This document shows, piece by piece, positions 1 to 4,876 of a stretch of DNA of 6,863 nt. A program made the translations under genes and the position numbers. The notes beneath the pieces were generated by a model, which did not search any database, was not told where the DNA came from, and was given only the letters and a program-made list of their open reading frames with translations. Each line of letters begins with the position of its first letter. Position 1 is the first letter of the stretch. Location: assembly GCA_013812465.1 (NCBI GenBank), contig JACCTK010000406.1, positions 1 to 6,863 of the forward strand, given 5' to 3'. This DNA is from Actinomycetota bacterium (GTDB taxonomy: Bacteria > Actinomycetota > Thermoleophilia > Gaiellales > Gaiellaceae).

Positions 1-105
1 GAGACCGGCCGCGTGAGCGTGCGCGCGACAACGACGGACGGTCTTGGCTACACGGGGCGCGGAGAAGGGCTCGCCGCGCACGCGGTCGCGCTCATCGAGC
101 GATGA
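1..105 (+). CDS. ispF: 2-C-methyl-D-erythritol 2,4-cyclodiphosphate synthase, C-terminal end (partial)
   Basis: Frame 1 is open from base 1 to the TGA at 103-105 and gives the last 34 residues of a protein. It contains [15 protein letters not shown] followed by [11 protein letters not shown]. This is the characteristic C-terminal signature of IspF (typically ATTTEGLGFTGRGEG-I-A-A-x-AVALL). IspF is the trimeric, metal-dependent enzyme of the non-mevalonate isoprenoid pathway that cyclises CDP-methylerythritol 2-phosphate to the 2,4-cyclodiphosphate with release of CMP. The start and the catalytic metal ligands lie to the left of the window. The terminal TGA overlaps the ATG of the next reading frame (ATGA at 102-105), a usual sign of translational coupling. 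Identification rests on this short but very conserved tail. Confidence 0.86.
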   Translation, partial: ETGRVSVRATTTDGLGYTGRGEGLAAHAVALIER

Positions 106-752
106 AGGTCGTCCGCTACGTCGACCGGCCCGATCTGCGCGCGCGCCGCCACGCGGAGCTGGCCCGCGCTTCCCGGACTTCCAGGTGGCGCTTCTCGACG
201 GTGACGAGCTTCTCGCCGAGGCGCACGCGCTCCCGCTGCCCTGGGACGGCTCGGTCAACGATCTCCCCTCGGGCTGGGAGGAGGGCTTCGTGCGCGGCAT
301 GACGTCCGTCGAGCCTCCAACGGCGTTGATGGCGCTCGCAATCAGCGTCGCGCCTGCGCGGCAGGGCCAGCGGCTGTCGAGTCGCATGATCGAGAGCTCT
401 AAGGAGAACGCTCGGGCTGCGGGGCTCCGCTCGGTGATCGCGCCGGTCGACCGACGCTCAAGGAGCGCTACCCGCTCATCCCGATCGAACGCTACGTCGA
501 GTGGCGTCGTCCCAACGGATCGCAATTCGATCCCTGGATCAGGATCCACGAGCATGTCGGCGGCGCGATCCTCGGGCCAGCTTCCGAGTCGATGACGCTG
601 CGCGCGCCCGTCGCGGACTGGGAGGAATGGACCGAGATGCAGTTCCCCGAAGACGGTGAGTACATCTTCCCGGGCGGTCTCGCGCCTTGCGAGACGGCAT
701 CGGCGTTCACGTCGAGCCGAACATCTGGGTGCTGCACCGAGTCGCCGACTAG
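102..752 (+). pseudogene. GNAT-family N-acetyltransferase pseudogene (several frameshifts and small deletions)
   Basis: Four consecutive segments in different frames read as one acetyltransferase-like protein. Frame 3 from the ATG at 102 gives [20 protein letters not shown]. Frame 2 from about 170 to 447 gives FPDFQVALLDGDELLAEAHA, then PTALMALAISVAPARQGQRL and GLRSVIAPV. Frame 1 from 448 to about 690 gives RPTLKERYPLIPIERYVEW and later WEEWTEMQFPEDGEYIFPGG. Frame 3 again from 693 gives DGIGVHVEPNIWVLHRVAD and the TAG at 750-752. The RQGQRLS stretch resembles the acetyl-CoA loop (R/Q-x-x-G-x-G/A) of GNAT enzymes. The junction at 448 looks like a single-base loss. The junctions near 165 and 690 look like frame-changing deletions, since the joined text seems shorter than this kind of protein usually is. 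The substrate is unknown. ATGA coupling to ispF suggests it was once cotranscribed with it. Assembly error could explain the one-base shift but less easily all three lesions. Confidence 0.78.
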
Positions 753-1813
753 CGCGCGGGCAGGGTGAAGCAGACGCGGGTGCCGCCGCCCTCGCGATCT
801 TCTGCCCAGATCCGCCCGCCCTGCGCCTCGACGAGGCCGCGCGCGATCGCCAGGCCCAGCCCGGCGCCGCGCGAGGAGCGCGAGCGATCACCGCGCCAGA
901 AACGCTCGAACATTCGCGCTTGCGCTTCCGCGTCGAGCCCTTCGCCCGTGTCTTCGACCGCGACGCGAACCTCTCCCGTCAGCGGCTCCACGCGAACCGC
1001 GACCGCTCCGTCGCTCGGGGTGTGCCGCAAGGCGTTGGTGAGCAGGTTCATGAGCACGCGCTCGACCTTCTCGGGGGCAAATCTCGCTGTCAGCTCCTCG
1101 TCCACGTCACTCGCGAGCTGCACATGGCGCAGCCGTGCCTCCGCCTCGACGCCGCGAAGACTGCTCGAGACGATCGGAGCGACCGGTAGCTGCCTGAGCT
1201 CGAGGGTGAGCGCGTCTGCGTCGATGCGCGCGAGCTCGAAGAGGTCATCTACGAGCTGTGTGAGCACCCCAACCTGCTCGCGCAGCGCCGGGACATACTC
1301 CTCCGGCTCGGCGAGGCCGTCCTCGAGCGCCTCCAGCATCGCCTGCATGTTCGCGAGAGGTGTCCGGAGATCGTGGCTCGCCCATGCGACGAGCTCTCGC
1401 CGCGAGTCGAACAAGCGCTGCAGGTTCTCGCCCATCTCGTTGAAGGAGCGTGCGAGCTCCGCTACCTCCACGGGCCCATCGGTTGGCGCTCGCGCGTCCA
1501 AGCTCCCATGCGCAAGCTCGCCTGATGCGACACGCACGCGATCTACCGCGTCTGCGATCGAGCGGGCGACCACGAGCGCCGCGATGACCGCGGTCAGCGC
1601 CGAAGCGGCGGTGACGGCGAGGATCTTGACGTCGTCACCCATGTGGAACATGACCCATCCGGAAACGAGCACTGCGCCGAGCGGGAGTAGGACCGCGAGG
1701 AAGGCTAATCCGACGAGCTGCAACCGGACGGTCGGCAACAAGCGAAGGAGATACGCGAGCACGAGCCCGACCGACAGCGTGGCGAGCGCGACGATGACAG
1801 CGGTCGAGATCAC
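749..1813 (-). CDS. sensor histidine kinase (HAMP, HisKA, HATPase_c) of a two-component system
   Basis: A 354-residue membrane histidine kinase that autophosphorylates a histidine and passes the phosphate to its partner regulator. There are three hydrophobic segments (about 2-23, 32-56, 63-83), then a HAMP linker (about 84-135). The H-box ELVAWASHDLRTPL carries the phospho-acceptor His147. The N-box is RVLMNLLTNALRH (Asn260), G1 is VEDTGEGLD (Asp288), the F-box is MFERFWRGD, and G2 is GAGLGLAIARGL. All catalytic motifs look intact. The start was set at GTG 1813-1811 because it overlaps the regulator's TGA (GTGA) and places the first membrane helix directly at the N-terminus. A frame open further upstream to 1948 would run 45 codons inside the regulator gene and has no membrane or domain content. 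Only a few residues separate helices 2 and 3, so no extracytoplasmic sensor domain is present. The signal is unknown. The TAG stop shares CTAG with the stop of the convergent acetyltransferase pseudogene. Confidence 0.93.
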   Translation of the reverse strand: MISTAVIVALATLSVGLVLAYLLRLLPTVRLQLVGLAFLAVLLPLGAVLVSGWVMFHMGDDVKILAVTAASALTAVIAALVVARSIADAVDRVRVASGELAHGSLDARAPTDGPVEVAELARSFNEMGENLQRLFDSRRELVAWASHDLRTPLANMQAMLEALEDGLAEPEEYVPALREQVGVLTQLVDDLFELARIDADALTLELRQLPVAPIVSSSLRGVEAEARLRHVQLASDVDEELTARFAPEKVERVLMNLLTNALRHTPSDGAVAVRVEPLTGEVRVAVEDTGEGLDAEAQARMFERFWRGDRSRSSRGAGLGLAIARGLVEAQGGRIWAEDREGGGTRVCFTLPAR

Positions 1814-2496
1814 GGTACCAACCTGTACCCGACTCCCCAGACGGTCTCCAGGTGCCGAGGGCTCGACGGATGGTCCTCGATCTTCTCGCGGAGCCGGCGC
1901 ACGTGGACGGTCACCGTTCCGGTGTCGAGAGCAGCGGTGTAGCCCCAAACCTTGGCCATCAACTGCTCGCGAGAGAAGACGCGGCGCGGATGGCTGGCGA
2001 GGAACCAGAGCAAGTCGAACTCCTTCGCGGTCAGGCGGATCTCTTGGCTCGCTTTGCGGGCCTCCCTGGTCGCCTGCTCGAGCTCGACGTCACCGAATGC
2101 GAGCTGCTCCACCGTGTCCTCGGTCGGCGCCGAGCGGCGCAAGACGCTTCGCACGCGCGCGGCGAGCTCGCGGGGAGAGAAGGGCTTCGTCACGTAGTCG
2201 TCGGCGCCGAGCTCGAGCCCGACGATCCGGTCGGCCTCCTCGCCGCGCGCGGTGAGCATGATCACGGGCAGCTCGGAGCTCGAGCGGATCCAGCGGCAGA
2301 GCTCGAGCCCGTCCGTTCCGGGCAGCATCACGTCGAGTACGACCAGGTCGGGCTCTGACCGCTCGATCGCGGCACGCGCGGCCTCGCCGTCTCCGGCCTC
2401 GAGGGTCTGGTGCCCTTCGCGCGCGAGGTAGCGAACGACGACCTCCCGCACGATGGGCTCGTCGTCGACGACGAGAACGGTTGCCATGGAGGACAT
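1810..2496 (-). CDS. OmpR/PhoB-family response regulator
   Basis: A 228-residue DNA-binding response regulator. The receiver domain (about 5-118) has the acidic pair Asp11-Asp12, phospho-acceptor Asp55 in LVVLDVMLPG, Thr82 in VIMLTARG and Lys104 in DDYVTKPFSP. The C-terminal winged-helix domain (about 132-227) shows RLTAKEFDLLWFLASHP, SREQLMAKVWGY, TVTVHVRRLREKIE and TVWGVGYRLVP, typical of OmpR-type trans-activation domains. All phosphorylation residues are present, so it should be functional. The first ATG (2496) is used here. ATG 2487, giving MATVLVVDDEP, is an equally reasonable start, and neither has a clear Shine-Dalgarno sequence, so leaderless translation is possible. The TGA stop overlaps the kinase GTG, making one operon. 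The targets cannot be deduced; autoregulation from the 2497-2550 region is plausible but no operator was identified. Confidence 0.95.
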   Translation of the reverse strand: MSSMATVLVVDDEPIVREVVVRYLAREGHQTLEAGDGEAARAAIERSEPDLVVLDVMLPGTDGLELCRWIRSSSELPVIMLTARGEEADRIVGLELGADDYVTKPFSPRELAARVRSVLRRSAPTEDTVEQLAFGDVELEQATREARKASQEIRLTAKEFDLLWFLASHPRRVFSREQLMAKVWGYTAALDTGTVTVHVRRLREKIEDHPSSPRHLETVWGVGYRLVP

Positions 2497-2550
2497 TGTG
2501 GCTCAGGTTTGGTTACGCACGGCTGAATTTCGGTGACGGACGAAGCAGCA

Positions 2551-2582
2551 GGCGCCTGTCACCTCGCCGGGTGACAGGCGCC
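2551..2582. repeat. REP-like hairpin 1 (perfect 13-bp inverted repeat)
   Basis: GGCGCCTGTCACC (2551-2563) is followed by the 6-base loop TCGCCG and the exact complement GGTGACAGGCGCC (2570-2582). It lies in the gap between the secreted-protein gene and the response regulator gene. Its right arm and the next nine bases (to 2591) recur almost identically at 2627-2648. No T-tract follows on either strand, so a classic intrinsic terminator is not supported. It may still stabilise transcript ends or be a REP-type repeat. Confidence 0.8.
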
Positions 2583-2609
2583 ATTCGTTTCTGTGCGGAT
2601 GGACCAGTG

Positions 2610-2639
2610 GGTGCCTGTCACCCTCCGGTGACAGGCGCC
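2610..2639. repeat. REP-like hairpin 2 (13-bp inverted repeat, one wobble pair)
   Basis: GGTGCCTGTCACC (2610-2622), a 4-base loop CTCC, and GGTGACAGGCGCC (2627-2639). The arms pair fully apart from one G-T position. It begins 14 bases beyond the stop codon of the secreted-protein gene, so it would form a stem-loop at the 3' end of that mRNA. The right arm plus ATGCGTTTC copies the same segment of hairpin 1 with one change (21 of 22 bases). There is no downstream U-run. It is the second member of a repeat pair, perhaps of a dispersed REP or small transposable family. Confidence 0.8.
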
Positions 2640-2653
2640 ATGCGTTTCGCCAG

Positions 2654-3733
2654 CTATGCGCCGATCGCCACGGTCGGGCAGTTGGAGATGAAGTTGGCCG
2701 CTTTGAGGCCGCCGAGCGACGCGTTCGCGGGCCCGGTTCCACCACTCGTCAGGCGTCCCGCCCTGACCTCCGCGGCGATCTGGGCGGACGATGTGAGGCG
2801 CTTGCGGTCACCCGAGGAGACCGCCTCTTCGCTCCAGACTGCGGGATGGACGTCCCAGATCGGACTGTAGCCGGGCGCGCCCGGGAGCGACTGCGTGATG
2901 TTGAGTGGACTACCTTCTCCCAGCACGGCCGACTGCAAGCCCTGCCGCTGACGGTTCGACTTCCCGCGAGGGCCATTGACGATCGGGATGATCGCCGAGC
3001 GGGCAGATGAGGCCGCGTTCGAGCCGAGCCCCGGCGCCGCATCGAGATTCTTCGCCAGGGTGCTGTTCTCGAGCGCGGAGACGACGTCGACGGAGGCGTC
3101 GGTGCGTAGGTAGTGGACGGTCTGGCCCGCGAAGAAGCCAGTGAGCGTCCGCAGCGTCACGCGGCCTCGCTTTCGGTCGATCGAGACGACAGAGTCGCTC
3201 GTGCCCGTCGCGTTGGCGACGTGTGAGGCGTTCAACACGATTCCGTTTCCGGTCGTCAAGAGCGGGCTGTACCGAGCGTCGCCAAGCGCGCCCGGCTTCA
3301 CCTTCGCCGGCGGGAAGCCGTCCTCGCCAGGCTCGACCACGGCCTTCGGCCGGAAGTTCACCGTTCCCGGGAAGGCAATGGCTCCTTCGGTCAGCCGGCC
3401 GCGTTGCACGGCCTTCGTGCCGAGCGCGTTTCGAAGCCTCGGGGCGAAGTTGATCCCGCGACGACGAGCGTCGGCTCGGTCGGACGAGTCCGTCACCACG
3501 TACCAGATTGCGCCTCCGGAGGCGCTGCGCCCTCGGACGAGCGGCAGTGTGATCGTGCTCGCCTTCGCGTCGAACGCGACAGCGCTCTCGAGCAATACCT
3601 TCGGCGCGGCAGGCGCGGCAGGCGCGGCAGGCGCGGACGATGCCGTCGAGGCGAACACGGCCGCGATGGCGCCGATCAGCACGGCGATCGATGTGAGAAC
3701 TGCGGTGTTGCGTAGGTTGGCGTGTGCGTACAT
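2654..3733 (-). CDS. secreted protein with two related halves, function unknown
   Basis: A 359-residue exported protein. Residues 1-34 form a signal peptide: MYAHANLRNT, then the hydrophobic stretch AVLTSIAVLIGAIAAVFA ending in an Ala-x-Ala type site near SSA-PA. An Ala-Pro linker (34-44) follows. The start ATG at 3733 has a good ribosome-binding site, AGGGAGAG. The open frame extends upstream to 4054, but that part is antisense-frame text within mutY. The mature part seems to contain two related units offset by about 130 residues: ITLPLVRG...WYVVTDSS (61-84) against VTLRTLTG...HYLRTDAS (192-214), and ARYSPLL (153-159) against PGYSPIW (287-293). Other notable text is FPGTVNFRPK, TTGNGIVLNASHVANATG and a conserved-looking C-terminal TSGGTGPANASLGGL. 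The protein has one cysteine (352). It resembles secreted proteins that I recall being annotated with a domain of unknown function, possibly DUF7482, but I cannot confirm that here. It lies 52 bp downstream of mutY and may be cotranscribed. Confidence 0.85.
   Translation of the reverse strand: MYAHANLRNTAVLTSIAVLIGAIAAVFASTASSAPAAPAAPAAPKVLLESAVAFDAKASTITLPLVRGRSASGGAIWYVVTDSSDRADARRRGINFAPRLRNALGTKAVQRGRLTEGAIAFPGTVNFRPKAVVEPGEDGFPPAKVKPGALGDARYSPLLTTGNGIVLNASHVANATGTSDSVVSIDRKRGRVTLRTLTGFFAGQTVHYLRTDASVDVVSALENSTLAKNLDAAPGLGSNAASSARSAIIPIVNGPRGKSNRQRQGLQSAVLGEGSPLNITQSLPGAPGYSPIWDVHPAVWSEEAVSSGDRKRLTSSAQIAAEVRAGRLTSGGTGPANASLGGLKAANFISNCPTVAIGA
3603..3636. repeat. 9-bp tandem repeat (GGCGCGGCA, three full units plus 7 bases)
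   Basis: Three exact copies of GGCGCGGCA (3603-3629) are followed by GGCGCGG. On the minus strand they encode the Ala-Pro-Ala linker (APAAPAAPAAP) just after the signal peptide cleavage region of the secreted protein. The 9-base period keeps the reading frame, so copy-number change would only shorten or lengthen the linker. Confidence 0.85.
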
Positions 3734-3736
3734 GGG

Positions 3737-3744
3737 CTCTCCCT
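3737..3744 (-). promoter_or_regulatory. ribosome-binding site of the secreted-protein gene
   Basis: On the minus strand AGGGAGAG lies immediately upstream of ATG 3733 (5 bases between AGGGAG and the ATG). It decides the start for a frame that is open for another 107 codons upstream. Confidence 0.75.
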
Positions 3745-3785
3745 TTGCGGCGTGGGGGACGGAGACCCACTTGACGAGGAGCTTC

Positions 3786-4541
3786 TTACGCCAGCCTGAC
3801 AGGCGGATGAACGGTTCGCGAACTCTCGCCGGGCAGGCGGACGAGCTCACCCGTGACCTCGACCAGACCATCGCGCTCGAGGGAGCGGACGGCCTCAGAG
3901 TCGAGCTCGTCCAGGGGAAGCGACGCGGCGGCAACCTGGCGGAGCGCCAGCGCGCGCCGTTGGCGGAACGAGCCCTCGAATGGCCCCTGACGCCGCGCCG
4001 GCCCTTCACGAACACCCCGCGACGGGCACGCGCCGGCAAGCGGGCACGAGCCACATCGCGGAATGCGGGCGATGCAGATCGTGGCGCCGAGATCCATCAG
4101 CGCCTGCGCGGACGTTGCGCCGAACGAGCGCGCGGTACGCCGCAGCACGCGCTCGATGTTCACATCGACGGGGAGCACGTCCTCAGCGAAGGCGAAGCAG
4201 CGGATCGCGGCGGAGGTGTACGGGCCGACGCCCGGCAGGTCCGTGAGATCGTCGGGCCAACCCGTCGCGGCGACCTGCGCTGCCGCGCGGTGGAGGTTCA
4301 GCGCTCGACGGTTGTAGCCGAGTCCCTGCCACTCCCGGATGACTTCGGCGGGCGTCGCGGCCGCGAGTGACTCGACGCTCGGCCAGCGCTCGAGCCAGGC
4401 CTGGTAGCGCGGAGCCACGCGCTCGACCTGCGTCTGCTGGAGCATGACCTCCGAGACGAGGATCGCGTATGGATCTCGCGTGTGGCGCCACGGAAGGTCG
4501 CGTCCATGCTCCTCGAACCATGCCGGGAGAAGGCTCTCCAC
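3786..4541 (-). CDS. mutY: A/G-specific adenine DNA glycosylase (short form)
   Basis: A 251-residue base-excision-repair enzyme. The MutY family removes adenine mispaired with 8-oxoguanine or guanine, preventing G-to-T mutations. The catalytic glutamate is Glu31 in SEVMLQQTQVERV. The helix-hairpin-helix is LPGVGPYTSAAI (102-113), and the conserved aspartate is Asp126 in VDVNIERVLRR. The [4Fe-4S] ligands are Cys156, Cys163, Cys166 and Cys172 in the spacing C-x6-C-x2-C-x5-C. GLGYNRRALNLHRAA is MutY-like rather than endonuclease III-like. The protein lacks the Nudix-like 8-oxoG recognition domain of the ~350-residue E. coli enzyme. The tail (about 184-237) has the RQGPFEGSFRQRR...LERDGLVEVTGELVRLP pattern familiar from short actinobacterial MutY proteins. 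The start is GTG 4541; an in-frame TAG lies only four codons further upstream and the next methionine is inside the catalytic motif. No strong ribosome-binding site is visible. Its promoter would have to lie in the inverted-repeat region. Confidence 0.94.
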   Translation of the reverse strand: MESLLPAWFEEHGRDLPWRHTRDPYAILVSEVMLQQTQVERVAPRYQAWLERWPSVESLAAATPAEVIREWQGLGYNRRALNLHRAAAQVAATGWPDDLTDLPGVGPYTSAAIRCFAFAEDVLPVDVNIERVLRRTARSFGATSAQALMDLGATICIARIPRCGSCPLAGACPSRGVREGPARRQGPFEGSFRQRRALALRQVAAASLPLDELDSEAVRSLERDGLVEVTGELVRLPGESSRTVHPPVRLA

Positions 4542-4623
4542 GCGTGCGGCCTAGTGGTCGCCGCCAGAGGTACGCCCACGCTTCGCGCAGCTGCGAACAC
4601 TTCGCATGCCGTCGTCCTCAGTC

Positions 4624-4649
4624 GCCCCGATATGCCTGCATATCGGGGC
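4624..4649. repeat. 26-bp palindrome P1
   Basis: GCCCCGATATGC (4624-4635), a two-base centre CT, then the exact complement at 4638-4649. It lies inside a longer direct repeat: 4613-4661 matches 4718-4766 apart from the two compensated base pairs within the palindrome and one base after it. The tiny centre favours a DNA palindrome or a tight hairpin. Confidence 0.85.
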
Positions 4650-4658
4650 TCCCTGCGT

Positions 4659-4826
4659 CCTAGGGGCATGTCCGGAAACTGGCTCAGGGAGCCTGACAGG
4701 CGTGACGCGCCGCCATGCGTCCTCAGTCGCGCCAATATGCCTGCATATTGGCGCTCCTTGCGTCCTTGCCTGGCGACACGTCCCGCGTGTCATCCACCGC
4801 GACCAGTTTCCGGACAGGCCCCTAGG
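4659..4826. repeat. inner 24-bp inverted repeat (23 of 24 paired)
   Basis: The left arm 4659-4682 (CCTAGGGGCATGTCC then GGAAACTGG) is the reverse complement of 4803-4826 (CCAGTTTCC then GGACAGGCCCCTAGG) with one mismatch (A at 4668 faces G at 4817). The arms enclose 120 bp containing palindrome P2 and a small GACACG/CGTGTC hairpin. Pairing does not extend beyond these limits in either direction. Nested within the outer inverted repeat, it would give a two-tier branched stem if the strand folded. Confidence 0.8.
4729..4754. repeat. 26-bp palindrome P2
   Basis: GCGCCAATATGC (4729-4740), centre CT, then the exact complement at 4743-4754. Compared with P1, arm positions 3 (C to G) and 6 (G to A) differ, and both partner bases on the other arm differ so as to restore pairing. 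The spacing to P1 is exactly 105 bp, with the same CGTCCTCAGTC on the left and TCC(C/T)TGCGTCCT on the right. Confidence 0.85.
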
Positions 4827-4876
4827 CCTGCTCGGTTCTCGCCGGCGAATCACGACCGTACCTCTGGCGGCGACCA

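Noticed and set aside
1814..1948. A 45-codon N-terminal extension of the histidine kinase.
   Set aside because: It lies wholly inside the response regulator gene, is Arg/Pro-rich, and the GTGA overlap at 1813-1810 gives a natural start.
765..2255. A 496-codon plus-strand open frame antisense to the kinase and regulator genes.
   Set aside because: It is Ser/Arg/Thr-rich text with no domain, produced by GC-rich codon positions opposite two clearly real genes.
2497..2550. A possible promoter or operator upstream of the response regulator.
   Set aside because: No convincing -35/-10 pair or direct-repeat operator for an OmpR-type protein could be identified.
3734..4054. A 107-codon upstream extension of the secreted protein.
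   Set aside because: It overlaps mutY in another frame, and the ribosome-binding site and signal peptide both point to ATG 3733.
3141..4370. A 409-codon plus-strand open frame opposite the secreted-protein and mutY genes.
   Set aside because: It overlaps two recognisable minus-strand genes and has low-complexity composition and no motif of its own.
3793..4702. The 13-mer AGCCTGACAGGCG occurs both in the mutY 3' end (3793-3805) and in the repeat region (4690-4702).
   Set aside because: A single 13-base match is expected about once by chance in a GC-rich window of this size, and neither copy extends further.
4613..4766. A CRISPR-like array.
   Set aside because: There are only two repeat units, with a spacing of 105 bp, varied palindromes in place of identical repeats, and no cas gene nearby.
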